NCBI RefSeq assembly: GCF_001557535.2 | Contig: NZ_CP014307.1 | Span: 806,001 to 870,000, forward strand | DNA length: 64,000 bases | Direction of reading: 5' to 3' | Source: Burkholderia sp. PAMC 26561 | GTDB lineage: Bacteria > Pseudomonadota > Gammaproteobacteria > Burkholderiales > Burkholderiaceae | Shown: positions 18,226 through 27,155 of the stretch, piece by piece | Layout of the letters: each line of letters starts with the position of its first letter | How positions within the stretch are numbered: the stretch's first letter is position 1 | The notes under the pieces: generated by a model | The model's database searches: none | Told to the model about the DNA's origin: nothing | The model's input: the letters and a program-made list of their open reading frames with translations, nothing else | Position numbers and translations under genes: made by a program

Positions 18226-19548
18226 CTATCGGGCTGTATCGCGAGGAATCGGCGCCGGCGAGGGTTCTCCAACCAGCCGCGGCATTCCAAGCTGCGCGCG
18301 CAACATCCCTCGATCCAGCTCCTTCTCCCAGGCAGCGACCACGATCGTCGCCACGCCGTTCCCCACAATATTCGTAAGCGCCCGGCATTCCGACATGAAC
18401 CGGTCGATGCCGAGAATCAATACCATCGCCGTCACCGGCACTGTCGGCACCACCGAAAGACTCGCGGCCAGCGTGATGAATCCGGCGCCGGTCACGCCCG
18501 TCGATCCCTTCGATGTCAGCATGGTCACCGCCAGCAGCGTGACTTCCTGCATGACGGTCATGTGCGTGTTCGTAGCCTGCGCGAGGAACAGCACGGCGAG
18601 CGTCATGTAGATGTTGGTGCCATCGAGATTGAACGAATAACCGGTCGGCACGACCAGACCGACGATCCCGCGCGAACATCCGAGCCGTTCCAGCTTTTCC
18701 ATCAGTTGCGGCAACGCAGCTTCTGATGTCGATGTCCCCAGCACGATCAACAACTCGTCCCTGATATACGCCAGGAAGCGAAACAGGCTGAATCCGCACA
18801 GCTTCGCGACCAGCCCAAGTCCACACGACACGAACAGGAACGCGGTCAGATAGAACGTGCCGATGAGTTTCATCATCGGCAGGAGGGATTCGATGCCGTA
18901 CCGGCCGATGGTGAACGCCATCGCCCCGAATGCGCCGATGGGCGCAAGACTCGTGATCACGTGGACGATCTTGAAGAACGCCTTCGACAAGGCCTCGATC
19001 AGCCCGATCACCGGCTTCGCCGGTTCGCCCATTACGGCAAGCGCAGAGCCGAACAGCATTGCGATCAGCAGCACCGGCAGGATGTCGCCCTGCGTAAATG
19101 CGCCAACGAACGTGTCCGGAATGATGTGCATCAGGAAACCGGCCAGACCTTCGCCGTGCTCGGCCTTGGCCGCATATCCGGCGATCGAGCTGGCATCGAG
19201 TGTCGATGGATCGACGTTGAAGCCCTTGCCCGGCTGCAGGATATGCGCGGCGAGCAAGCCGATGGCGAGAGCAATCGTCGATACAACCTCGAAGTAGATC
19301 AGCGCCTTCCCGCCCACACGCCCGACTTGGCGCATGTCGTGCATGCTCGCGATTCCCGTCACCACCGTACAGAAGATCACCGGACTGATGATCATGCGCA
19401 CGAGTTTGATGAAGGCGTCGCCAAGCGGTTTCATCGCGATGCCGTCGGCGGGAAGGAAGTGGCCGAGCAATATGCCCGTAATGATCGCGGCGATCACCTG
19501 GACATAAAGCACTTTGTAGAAGGGTTTCCTGGCGCGCTTGAAATGCAT
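18226..19548 (-). CDS. dctA: C4-dicarboxylate:cation symporter DctA
   Basis: A 440-residue inner-membrane symporter of the DAACS family for succinate, fumarate and malate. Multiple TM segments start at [14 protein letters not shown]. Signature stretches are [47 protein letters not shown] and [20 protein letters not shown]. The length matches DctA (about 430-445). The complementary-frame reading of similar length has no membrane-protein features and is a shadow. It is convergent with mlaA, with 30 bp between stops. Confidence 0.95.
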   Translation of the reverse strand: MHFKRARKPFYKVLYVQVIAAIITGILLGHFLPADGIAMKPLGDAFIKLVRMIISPVIFCTVVTGIASMHDMRQVGRVGGKALIYFEVVSTIALAIGLLAAHILQPGKGFNVDPSTLDASSIAGYAAKAEHGEGLAGFLMHIIPDTFVGAFTQGDILPVLLIAMLFGSALAVMGEPAKPVIGLIEALSKAFFKIVHVITSLAPIGAFGAMAFTIGRYGIESLLPMMKLIGTFYLTAFLFVSCGLGLVAKLCGFSLFRFLAYIRDELLIVLGTSTSEAALPQLMEKLERLGCSRGIVGLVVPTGYSFNLDGTNIYMTLAVLFLAQATNTHMTVMQEVTLLAVTMLTSKGSTGVTGAGFITLAASLSVVPTVPVTAMVLILGIDRFMSECRALTNIVGNGVATIVVAAWEKELDRGMLRAQLGMPRLVGEPSPAPIPRDTAR

Positions 19549-19650
19549 GTCTCCTCCGTTGTTGAGGCAAAGCGCGTCCCCGCCGCCTTTGGCAAACGCC
19601 GAAAAGCAGTCAGGGTCGCGTCGTTTTGAATGCGGCCGAAGCCGCGCGGG

Positions 19651-20268
19651 CTACATCACGGCAGCCCAGGGATAGCGCTCGAAGTGGCGCTTTTCGAAGG
19701 CCTGAATATCGGCAAGTTGTGTAAGCGTCAGGTCGATCGTGTCCATGCCTTCGATCACCATGCGTTTATGGCGCGCCCCCAGCGGGAAGCTGAAAACCTT
19801 GCCGCTCGTGTCCGATGTCACGGTCTGCGCTTCGAGATCGATCTTGAGCCCGGATTCCGGATCATTCAGGGACTCACGCAGTAGGACGTCGACCGCCTCA
19901 CGGTCCAGTTGCACGAGAAGCAGGCGATTGTTCATCGCGTTCGAGTAGAAGATCTCAGCAAAACTCGGCGCAATGACGGCATCGAAACCATATTGCTGAA
20001 GGCCCCACACCGCGTGTTCGCGGCTCGATCCACAACCGAAATTCGATCCGCCAATCAGGATGCGTGCGGCTTTGTACTGCGGCTGGTTCAGTACGCAGGA
20101 TTGGATCGGATCGCCGTGTTCGTCGAAACGAAGGTCGTAGAGAAGGCCTGCGCTCAAACCGGCTTTGTCGATGATCCGAAGGAATTGCTTCGGCATGATC
20201 TGGTCAGTGTCCAGATTTTCGATGGGCAACGGCGCAGCGCTGCTTTCGATCATGGTCAACTTAGCCAT
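19651..20268 (-). CDS. leuD: 3-isopropylmalate dehydratase small subunit-like protein
   Basis: A 205-residue swivel subunit that pairs with LeuC to form an aconitase-fold hydro-lyase. Family motifs are ENLDTDQIMPKQFLR, GSNFGCGSSREHAVWGL, APSFAEIFYSNAMNNRLL and FPLGARHKRMVIEGMD. The start is the ATG that overlaps the end of leuC by 8 bases; an earlier in-frame start is less likely. It is the last gene of a dehalogenase-leuC-leuD operon. No leuB follows, unlike ordinary leucine operons, so this may be a paralogue with a different 2-substituted malate substrate. Confidence 0.9.
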   Translation of the reverse strand: MAKLTMIESSAAPLPIENLDTDQIMPKQFLRIIDKAGLSAGLLYDLRFDEHGDPIQSCVLNQPQYKAARILIGGSNFGCGSSREHAVWGLQQYGFDAVIAPSFAEIFYSNAMNNRLLLVQLDREAVDVLLRESLNDPESGLKIDLEAQTVTSDTSGKVFSFPLGARHKRMVIEGMDTIDLTLTQLADIQAFEKRHFERYPWAAVM

Positions 20269-21682
20269 GGAGGTTCTCCAGCGTGCGGACATCGGTGATC
20301 CTGCCGGTCAGTGCGGCGGCGGCGGCCATCGCGGGGCTCATCAGATGCGTGAGGCCGCCGCGTCCTTGCCGGCCTTCGAAATTGCGATTGGTCGTCGATG
20401 CACAGCGTTCGCCCGCTTGCAAAAAGTCGTCGTTCATCGCGAGACACATGGAGCAACCCGGCTCGCGCCATTCAAAACCGGCGCTTTTCAACGTGTCCGC
20501 GATGCCTTCCGCTTCGGCCTGACGACGCACGGAGCCCGAGCCCGGCACGACCATCGCGCGCACGCCCTGGGCGACCTTTTGCCCGCGAACGATCGCCGCA
20601 ACAATACGCAAGTCCTCGATCCGCCCATTCGTGCACGAACCGATAAACACGCGGTCAATCGGCGTTCCGGCTATCGGCTGATTCGATTCGAGCCCGATGT
20701 ACTCCAGCGCCCGGCGCAATGCCGCAGCGGCTTCCGGCGTGGCCTGGGAAGCGGCGTCGGGCACGAGCGCGTCCACGCGCATCGCCTGGTCGGGGCTCGT
20801 GCCCCATGTGACGAACGGCGCAATGTCGCTTGCGTTGAAGCGGTGCTCGGCATCGAAGCTTGCGCCGTCGTCCGACTTGAGCTGCGTCCAGTCGGCGAGC
20901 GCGGCTTGCCACGCGGTGTCATCGAGCGACGTTGCATGCGCGCGGACGTAGTCGAACGTGGTTTGATCGGGCGCGATCAATGCCGCTCGCGCGCCCGCTT
21001 CCACGGTCATGTTGCACAAGGTCATGCGCGCTTCGGCCGAAAGCGTGGCGATCGTCGAGCCGGCGAATTCAACCGCATAACCCCGCGCGCCCTGAGCGCC
21101 GATCTGACTGATGATCCAGATGATCAAGTCCTTCGACGACGTGCCGTATGGCAACGCGCCGTCGATCGTGATGCGCATGGTCTGCGCCACGCGATAAACA
21201 AGCGTCTGCGTGGCAAGAACATGCTCGACCTCCGACGTGCCGATACCGAACCCCAGCGCCCCAAGCGCGCCGTAGGTAGTGGTGTGGCTGTCGCCGCACA
21301 GCACGGCCATGCCCGGGCGAATCAGGCCCAGCTCCGGCGCGATGATGTGCTCGATGCCCTGCAGCGGATCATTCGCGGCGAACAGGCGAATGCCGGCTTT
21401 ATCGCAATTGCGCGCGAGGTTGTCGGCTTGCAGCAAGGACGCGGCGTCGCGAATCACGCGCGGCGATTCGGCGTGCGTCGGGATGATGTGGCTCACGACC
21501 GCGAGCTGCTGCTTCGGACGGCGCACGGGGCGGTGCTTCTCCGTGAGACCGCTGAACGCTTGCGGACTCGTGTACTCGTTCATCAGATGCAGATCGACGT
21601 ACAGCAGGACGTTCTGGTCATCGATATGCGAAACCGTGTGCGTATCGACGAGCTTTTTATAGAAGGTTGTGGGGGTCGGCAT
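20261..21682 (-). CDS. leuC: 3-isopropylmalate dehydratase large subunit-like protein
   Basis: A 473-residue aconitase-superfamily protein. The [4Fe-4S] cysteines are in GSCTNGRIEDL and GCSMCLAMNDD, and CGDSHTTTYGALG is a signature near residue 130. It interconverts 2- and 3-isopropylmalate in leucine synthesis if it is the canonical enzyme. It starts 4 bases after the dehalogenase stop and overlaps leuD, so translation is coupled across the operon. A LysR regulator faces the operon. Whether the substrate is isopropylmalate or another dicarboxylate cannot be read from the sequence. Confidence 0.9.
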   Translation of the reverse strand: MPTPTTFYKKLVDTHTVSHIDDQNVLLYVDLHLMNEYTSPQAFSGLTEKHRPVRRPKQQLAVVSHIIPTHAESPRVIRDAASLLQADNLARNCDKAGIRLFAANDPLQGIEHIIAPELGLIRPGMAVLCGDSHTTTYGALGALGFGIGTSEVEHVLATQTLVYRVAQTMRITIDGALPYGTSSKDLIIWIISQIGAQGARGYAVEFAGSTIATLSAEARMTLCNMTVEAGARAALIAPDQTTFDYVRAHATSLDDTAWQAALADWTQLKSDDGASFDAEHRFNASDIAPFVTWGTSPDQAMRVDALVPDAASQATPEAAAALRRALEYIGLESNQPIAGTPIDRVFIGSCTNGRIEDLRIVAAIVRGQKVAQGVRAMVVPGSGSVRRQAEAEGIADTLKSAGFEWREPGCSMCLAMNDDFLQAGERCASTTNRNFEGRQGRGGLTHLMSPAMAAAAALTGRITDVRTLENLHG

Positions 21683-21686
21683 GGCT

Positions 21687-22568
21687 CTACTCTTTTAGAA
21701 ACGGCAACGCACATTCGATCAGCAACTCGGGCGCTTCTTCGGGGATGTAATGGCCGCAGGGCAGCGCGTGGCCGGTGACCTTGTCGGAGAACGCGTTCCA
21801 CTCGGCGATGGGATCGAAGCACTTTTCAATCACGCCTTCCGCACCCCAAAGCGCCAGGAATCCGCATGCGATTTTCTGGCCATTCGCGAGCGACTCGCGG
21901 TCGTGCTCGAGGTCGATCGTCACGCTCGCCCGATAGTCCTCGCAGATGCCATGCGCCGTGCCGGGAATCTGCAGGCATCGCAGATATTCGGCGTATGCCT
22001 CCGGCGTGAACGGCTTCAGGCCCGCGCTCCGTGCGCCAATGGTCTGCTTGAGGTAAAGGTCGGCGTCGGCGTTGATCAGCGTTTCGGGGAAAGGCGCTGG
22101 ACGCACGAGGAAGAACCAGTGCCAGTAGGCGCGCGCGAATTCGAACGAGGTCTTTTCGTACATCGCCAGAGTTGGCGCAACGTCGAGCGTGATGAGCCTT
22201 GTGACCACGTCAGGGTGATCCAGCGCCATGCGCACCGCAACACGGCCGCCGCGGTCGTGACCCAGCACCGCGAAGGTTTCATGACCGAGCGAGCGCATCA
22301 AGTCGACCTGATCTTGCGCAAGGCGGCGCTTCGAGTAGTTGCTGTGATCGGGCAGACCCTGGGGTTTGTCGCTGTCGCCATAACCGCGCAGATCTGCGGC
22401 CACCAGCGTGAAGTGCTGTGCCAGCGCGGGCGCAACCTTGTGCCAGATCGCGTGCGTCTGTGGATGGCCGTGCAGCAGAAGCAATGCCGGGCCGGCGCCG
22501 CCGGTAATTGCCTTGATTTTGACGCCATCGACAGTAGCCGATACGTCCTTGAATCGATCGAACATCAT
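21687..22568 (-). CDS. Haloacetate (fluoroacetate-type) dehalogenase, alpha/beta hydrolase
   Basis: A 293-residue alpha/beta hydrolase. Compared from memory with the characterised Rhodopseudomonas fluoroacetate dehalogenase (Asp110, Arg111, Arg114, His155, Trp156, Tyr219, His280), the matching residues are nucleophile Asp105 and Arg106/Arg109 in GHDRGGRV, halide-pocket His150 and Trp151 (YWHWFF), Tyr212, and catalytic His273 (CGHYIPEE). The presence of the His-Trp-Tyr halide pocket argues for a true dehalogenase over a generic epoxide hydrolase. The ATG has GGAG upstream. It leads the leuCD operon and faces a LysR gene. Confidence 0.85.
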   Translation of the reverse strand: MMFDRFKDVSATVDGVKIKAITGGAGPALLLLHGHPQTHAIWHKVAPALAQHFTLVAADLRGYGDSDKPQGLPDHSNYSKRRLAQDQVDLMRSLGHETFAVLGHDRGGRVAVRMALDHPDVVTRLITLDVAPTLAMYEKTSFEFARAYWHWFFLVRPAPFPETLINADADLYLKQTIGARSAGLKPFTPEAYAEYLRCLQIPGTAHGICEDYRASVTIDLEHDRESLANGQKIACGFLALWGAEGVIEKCFDPIAEWNAFSDKVTGHALPCGHYIPEEAPELLIECALPFLKE

Positions 22569-22660
22569 TGTCTCCAACAGTTTTATGAAGTTTAATTGAT
22601 GCGTCAGCCGATACAGTTTCTATTCAGGCAATCCAGACTTAACTTCCAGGAACGAATACG

Positions 22661-23557
22661 ATGGACGGGTTTTCCGATCTGAGCCTCTTCACGCTGGTGG
22701 CGCGGCATCGCAATCTGGCGGCGGCGGCGCGGGATCTGGGCGTGACGCCGCCATCTATTAGCAAGCGTCTTGCACAACTCGAGCGGCGTCTGGGCGTAAG
22801 GCTTCTGAACCGGACGACACGACGCGTCAGTCTGACGCCCGAAGGCGAGTTGTATCTGGCGGACGGCTCCCGGATCCTCGATGAACTCGCGGAACTCGAG
22901 CAGTTGGTCACGAAAAGCCGAGGCGAACCGACCGGGTTGCTGCGCGTGAATGCATCGTTTGGATTTGGACGCAGACGCGTGGCGCCGGCGGTATCGAAGT
23001 TCATCGCGCGCTATCCGACGATCAAGATCCAACTCCATTTGTCGGACAGGCCAGTGAACTTGCAGGAGGAAGGGTTTGATCTGGGCATCCGTTTCGGCGA
23101 TGTTCCCGATGCATGGATCAACGCGCGCTTGCTGGTGAAGAACCGGCGGGTGGTGTGTGCATCGCCGGACTATGTGAAGGCGTTCGGCGCGCCCACGACG
23201 CCGCATGATCTGACGCGCCATGCGTGTCTCGTGCTTCGGGAGAATGAATCGGCTTACGGGACGTGGCACTTCACGCGCGGGAAGAAGGCTGAGACGGTCA
23301 AGGTCGACGGACCGCTAAGCAGCAATGACGGAAGCGCGGTTCTTGAATGGGCGCTCGATGGACGCGGCATTGCCGTTCGCTCGCAATGGGAAACGCAGAC
23401 GCTGGTACGGGACGGAAAGCTCGTAGTGTTGCTGAACGACTGGGCGCTGCCTAATGCGGATATTCACGCCGTTTATCTCGAACGGCATCAGTTGTCCGCA
23501 AAGCTGAGGACGTTTGTGGAGTTTTTAGGGGAAGAGTTAAGGGCGAATCTGGCTTAG
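22661..23557 (+). CDS. LysR-family regulator facing the dehalogenase-leuCD operon
   Basis: A 298-residue LysR-type regulator with the N-terminal winged helix (LSLFTLVARHRNLAAAARDL, SISKRLAQLERRLGVRLLNR) and a periplasmic-binding-like effector domain from about residue 90. It is divergent from the dehalogenase by 92 bp, so it is the likely regulator of that operon; the effector is unknown. A strong hairpin follows 27 bp after the stop. AGGAA precedes the ATG. Confidence 0.9.
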   Translation: MDGFSDLSLFTLVARHRNLAAAARDLGVTPPSISKRLAQLERRLGVRLLNRTTRRVSLTPEGELYLADGSRILDELAELEQLVTKSRGEPTGLLRVNASFGFGRRRVAPAVSKFIARYPTIKIQLHLSDRPVNLQEEGFDLGIRFGDVPDAWINARLLVKNRRVVCASPDYVKAFGAPTTPHDLTRHACLVLRENESAYGTWHFTRGKKAETVKVDGPLSSNDGSAVLEWALDGRGIAVRSQWETQTLVRDGKLVVLLNDWALPNADIHAVYLERHQLSAKLRTFVEFLGEELRANLA

Positions 23558-23584
23558 CCATTGTTTAACGGCGCGACGGTATTC

Positions 23585-23631
23585 AAATGGCAATTGGCGA
23601 GCGCTACTAAGCGACTCGCCAATTGCCATTT
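23585..23631. terminator. Bidirectional terminator between convergent genes
   Basis: AAATGGCAATTGGCGAG at 23585-23601 pairs perfectly over 17 bp with 23615-23631, and the loop adds four further pairs (CGCT/AGCG) with one bulged base. T-runs on the plus strand and A-runs on the other side suit termination of both the LysR gene and the convergent small gene. Confidence 0.8.
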
Positions 23632-23650
23632 TGGCTTTGACGCATAAAAC

Positions 23651-23929
23651 TCACGCAGCGCGCTCGAAAGCCGGTTGCGCATGGGCATTCCATTCGTCGA
23701 CTTTTGCCGGGTCGGGGTAAGCGCGCCAGCGTGCATCGATTTCGGTCATGCCGTAGGCCAGCGCAAACTTCCGGGCATCCAGCGCGCACGCAAAGTGCCC
23801 GAGGATGCCACTCGCGCGCTGCATGCCGTCGAGTTCCCTGACGATCAGCATTGCAGCATATGTACCATCGTCGTAAGCAGCCAGGGGAATCAGAGTCACG
23901 TCTTTATAACTGATCTCTCCGTCGCGCAT
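23651..23929 (-). CDS. Hypothetical protein, 92 residues
   Basis: The start has a good AGGAG site 6 bases upstream. The product begins MRDGEISYKDVTLIPLAAY and contains DDGTYAAMLIVRELDG; it looks like a small soluble beta/alpha protein without signal peptide. I do not recognise a named family. It ends toward the strong hairpin at 23585-23631 and has a 426-bp gene-free stretch upstream. Confidence 0.7.
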   Translation of the reverse strand: MRDGEISYKDVTLIPLAAYDDGTYAAMLIVRELDGMQRASGILGHFACALDARKFALAYGMTEIDARWRAYPDPAKVDEWNAHAQPAFERAA

Positions 23930-24355
23930 GTCAGACTCCTCTCAGCTTACGATTCCATCCGCCCAACGTTCTGGGTGGGTCGGGTGCATATTTACCTGTT
24001 TAGGCATTATCGATAAACAAAATAACCGAGTCATCAGGATTTGCCCTATTTCGAAATTTTTTAATAGATTTGGCTGTAATTCATCGTTATTTCATACTGC
24101 GTCCGATGCGTTTCCTGATCTGTTCAGGATGTGCTTCGTTAATCGTTCCATGTCTGCTGACATTGAAGACGATTGAGAGATCGGTTTATTGCAGCGCGAG
24201 GTGAAGAAGCCGGGTGTTTGCGCAGGACAGGCGAGTCCGGGGTTGAATCTCATGTCCGACCTTTTTATCCTGTCGTATTCTGGCTAGACGTTAACTTGAC
24301 GAACTGAAGGCGTCGAGGCGAACGTTTATTCTGATCAAACGACTTTGGGGGACGT
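23930..24355. other. Gene-free, A/T-richer stretch
   Basis: No open frame here has a credible start. Bases 23990-24110 are markedly A/T-rich compared with the surroundings. It should hold the promoters of the two flanking divergent small genes. I see no repeat or RNA gene. Confidence 0.5.
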
Positions 24356-24658
24356 GTGAAAAGAGAATCGACCGAATGGTTTCCGTTGAGCGACCACGCA
24401 CCCGTTCGCGACGGCTGGTATGAGGTTCAGCTCGTAAGCGGCAATACAGCGTTTGCGAAGTTTGGCGCGGGCGAGTGGACAGAAAAGCCGTTGCTGGTTT
24501 TCACGCACTGGAGAGGGTTGGTCGCCGATCCGGGCGTGGCGCGGGAAACCGGGGACATCAGCGGGGAAGTGGTTGCGGCTGAAGGGATGAGAGCGGTGTG
24601 GGACAAGCTCTTCCCGGGGTCCGGCGCCGAAAAGCACAAGCCGTTGGAAGCGGGCTAA
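24356..24658 (+). CDS. Hypothetical protein, 100 residues, GTG start
   Basis: A small soluble protein beginning MKRESTEWFPLSDHAPVRDG, with GWYEVQLVSGNTAFAKFGAG and FTHWRGLVADP. The pattern of WYEV and W at spaced positions resembles small phage- or stress-associated domains, but I cannot assign a family. The start is GTG preceded by GGGGG. It is convergent with the LysR gene at 24695. Confidence 0.65.
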   Translation: MKRESTEWFPLSDHAPVRDGWYEVQLVSGNTAFAKFGAGEWTEKPLLVFTHWRGLVADPGVARETGDISGEVVAAEGMRAVWDKLFPGSGAEKHKPLEAG

Positions 24659-24694
24659 GCATATTGAAAGTCGCCGTTGCTGTTCGGCGACTGC

Positions 24695-25597
24695 TCAAGG
24701 CCACCGCCCCCAGAACGCCTCCGAACCGCTGCATTCCGTGCGAATGAAATCCGACAGCAGCTTCACTCTGGCAATGTCGCGAGTATCGGCATGTGACACC
24801 AGCCAGTAGGAACGGCTCAACGCGATTTCATCAGGCAATATGCGCACGAGCGCCTCCTCCTTGCGCGCGATAAAACATGGCAGCACGCCGATCCCGGCAC
24901 CGCCGCTCACAGCCGCCGCCTGGCTGATCACATTCGAGATACGCAAGGCCGGCATGAGCGCCGTCGATATCTGCGATAAATAATCAAGCTCGGTGCTCCA
25001 CATCAGGTCATCGATATAACCGATCCATCGATGCTTGAAGATGTCCTGGAACATATTGATGGGCGCATGTGACTCAAGATATGCGCCCGATGCATAAACC
25101 CCCAGCGCATAGTCATTGAGCCGATGCGCATAAACCCGCCCGCGCGTCGGCCGCGTCATGGTCACCGCAATATCGGCTTCCCGCTTCGACAAGCTGAACA
25201 TGCGCGGATTGGCAACGAGTTCTATCTCCAGATCCGGATGCGCCGCCGTGAGTTTCGCAAGCCTCGGCGCCAGAAAATAGGTGCCGAAACCCTCCGGCGT
25301 TCCCACGCGAACCGTCCCGGTCAAACCACCTGAAGGATCGTCGAGACGCGCGTTGATACGCATCGCCAGGCTCTCCATGGCCTCGGCATCGGTCATCAGC
25401 CGTTCGCCTTCGGGCGTCAGTAGAAACCCGACCGAACTGCGCTCGAACAACGTCACCCCAATGCTCGCTTCAAGCGATGCAACCCGTCGGCTCAACGTGG
25501 AATGGTCAACGCCCATTTGCTGCGCCGCGATAGTCAGGCGTCCTGCCCGGGCAATTGCAAGGAAGGCTTGAAGCGCATCCCAGTCGAATTTTCGCAC
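24695..25597 (-). CDS. LysR-family regulator facing the oxidoreductase/MFS genes
   Basis: A 300-residue LysR-type regulator: N-terminal helix-turn-helix (DALQAFLAIARAGRLTIAAQ, STLSRRVASLEASIG) followed by the effector-binding domain. It is divergent, by 104 bp, from the SAF-domain oxidoreductase at 25702 and is its likely regulator. The effector is probably the substrate of that catabolic module, which I cannot name. Confidence 0.9.
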   Translation of the reverse strand: MRKFDWDALQAFLAIARAGRLTIAAQQMGVDHSTLSRRVASLEASIGVTLFERSSVGFLLTPEGERLMTDAEAMESLAMRINARLDDPSGGLTGTVRVGTPEGFGTYFLAPRLAKLTAAHPDLEIELVANPRMFSLSKREADIAVTMTRPTRGRVYAHRLNDYALGVYASGAYLESHAPINMFQDIFKHRWIGYIDDLMWSTELDYLSQISTALMPALRISNVISQAAAVSGGAGIGVLPCFIARKEEALVRILPDEIALSRSYWLVSHADTRDIARVKLLSDFIRTECSGSEAFWGRWP

Positions 25598-25612
25598 AGC
25601 GCGGTTGTGGAA

Positions 25613-25630
25613 TTGCCCATTCTATTGCAA
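25613..25630. promoter_or_regulatory. Candidate LysR operator
   Basis: TTGC-N10-GCAA in the divergent LysR/oxidoreductase gap is a dyad of the general kind bound by LysR regulators (T-N11-A). It is the only clear symmetry in the gap. Support is limited to position and symmetry. Confidence 0.35.
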
Positions 25631-25701
25631 AAAGCATGCTGCTATCTTTGGATCAAGGACGCTCTCAACACCCTTCCGATCATCACAACAAAGGAGACAG
25701 C

Positions 25702-27081
25702 ATGTCGCTCATAGCGAAACTCGAAGCACGCGCTCAAGCAGGCCGGCCGGTTCGCGTCGGCTTGATTGGCGCAGGAAAATTTGGCTCGATGTATCTGTCG
25801 CAAGCCCCGCGCACGCCTGGCATTCATCTGGTTGGTATCGCGGACATTTCTCCTGAGCGGGCGCGCAACGCGATGCGTCGCGTAGGCTGGGAAGAAGCGC
25901 GTTATTCCGCTGCTTCGTGGTCCGAAGCATTGCGCAGCGGCTCGACGTTCATCACCGACGACGCCGACGCCATGATCGCGAGTGACCACGTGGATATCGT
26001 GATCGATGCCACCGGCAGTCCCGCCGCGGGCATCCATCATGCATTGCTCTGCTGCAAGCACAAGAAGCACATCGTGATGGTGAACGTCGAGGCCGACGTA
26101 CTCGCAGGTCCGTTGCTGGCAAGACGCGCGGCTGAAGCCGGCATCATCTACTCGATGGCATCGGGCGATCAGCCCGCGCTGATTGCGGAAATGGTGGATT
26201 GGGCACGCACCATCGGCTTCAAGGTGATCTGCGCCGGCAAAGGCACGAAGTATCTGCCGGTCTATCACCAGTCCACGCCCGACACAGTATGGAGCTACTA
26301 CGGTTTCACCGAGGAACAAGTCGGATCGGGAGACTTCAACGCGCAGATGTTCAACTCGTTTCTGGATGGCACGAAATCGGCGCTGGAGATGGCGGCTGTA
26401 TCGAATGCGTGCGACTTGCGGCCGCCTTCCGACGGACTCACGTTCCCGGCATGCGGCGTCGATGACCTTCCGAACCTGTTGAAGCCCGCGTCCGAAGGCG
26501 GAATTCTCCCGCATCGGGGAAGCGTGGAAGTGGTGTCATCGCTCGAACGCGATGGACGGCCTGTGTTCCGCGACTTGCGATGGGGCGTGTATGCGGTTTT
26601 CGAAGCGCCATCGGATTATGTACGCGACTGCTTTGCGCAATACGGGCTCAAGACCGACAGCAGCGGACGTTTCGCGGCCATGTACAAGCCGTATCACCTG
26701 ATCGGGCTGGAACTGGGGATATCGATTGCGAGCATTGCCGTGCGCGGTGAAGCAACCGGCGCAACCACCGGCTTTCATGGCGATGTCGCGGCCACCGCGA
26801 AGCGCGACTTGCGCGCGGGCGAGCGGCTCGATGGCGAAGGCGGCCACACCGTCTACGGCAAGCTGATGCCCGCGGTCGACTCGCTGATGCAGGGCGCGTT
26901 GCCCATCGGCCTGGCGCACAACATGGTGCTGCAGCGGCCCGTTGCCGCGGGTCAGCCGGTTCGCTGGACCGATGTCGCCTTCGATGCCACCAAGGAAGCC
27001 GTAAAAGTTCGCCTCGAAATGGAAGCGATGTTCAGGAAGGAACTTGGCGTGGAGGTGGCAGCGGCCAAGCTCGCATCGTAG
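25702..27081 (+). CDS. NAD(P)-dependent oxidoreductase with C-terminal SAF domain
   Basis: A 459-residue protein: a homoserine-dehydrogenase-like Rossmann domain (GLIGAGKFGSMYLSQ, residues about 17-31; VIDATGSPAAG near 105), a central domain, and a C-terminal SAF-like module (TAKRDLRAGERLDGEGG, residues about 365-381). This architecture is found in catabolic operons for sugar acids and similar carbon sources; D-apionate oxidoisomerase is a characterised relative. The substrate is not identifiable here. AAGGAG lies 5 bases before ATG. An MFS permease follows after a hairpin. Confidence 0.82.
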   Translation: MSLIAKLEARAQAGRPVRVGLIGAGKFGSMYLSQAPRTPGIHLVGIADISPERARNAMRRVGWEEARYSAASWSEALRSGSTFITDDADAMIASDHVDIVIDATGSPAAGIHHALLCCKHKKHIVMVNVEADVLAGPLLARRAAEAGIIYSMASGDQPALIAEMVDWARTIGFKVICAGKGTKYLPVYHQSTPDTVWSYYGFTEEQVGSGDFNAQMFNSFLDGTKSALEMAAVSNACDLRPPSDGLTFPACGVDDLPNLLKPASEGGILPHRGSVEVVSSLERDGRPVFRDLRWGVYAVFEAPSDYVRDCFAQYGLKTDSSGRFAAMYKPYHLIGLELGISIASIAVRGEATGATTGFHGDVAATAKRDLRAGERLDGEGGHTVYGKLMPAVDSLMQGALPIGLAHNMVLQRPVAAGQPVRWTDVAFDATKEAVKVRLEMEAMFRKELGVEVAAAKLAS

Positions 27082-27091
27082 GAACCCCTTG

Positions 27092-27116
27092 ATCACGCGG
27101 GCCTTGTCCGCGTGAT
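27092..27116 (+). terminator. Hairpin between the oxidoreductase and MFS genes
   Basis: ATCACGCGG and CCGCGTGAT pair perfectly over 9 bp with a 7-base loop, 10 bases after the oxidoreductase stop. The following tail (TGTTCT) is only partly T-rich. It may be a partial terminator that lowers MFS expression within the operon. Confidence 0.5.
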
Positions 27117-27155
27117 TGTTCTCTATAACGCCCGCCAAAGGGCGACGGAGGAGAC

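Noticed and set aside
18203..19570. 455-codon minus-strand frame overlapping dctA
   Set aside because: It shares the strand with dctA in another frame and lacks membrane segments, while dctA shows all family motifs.
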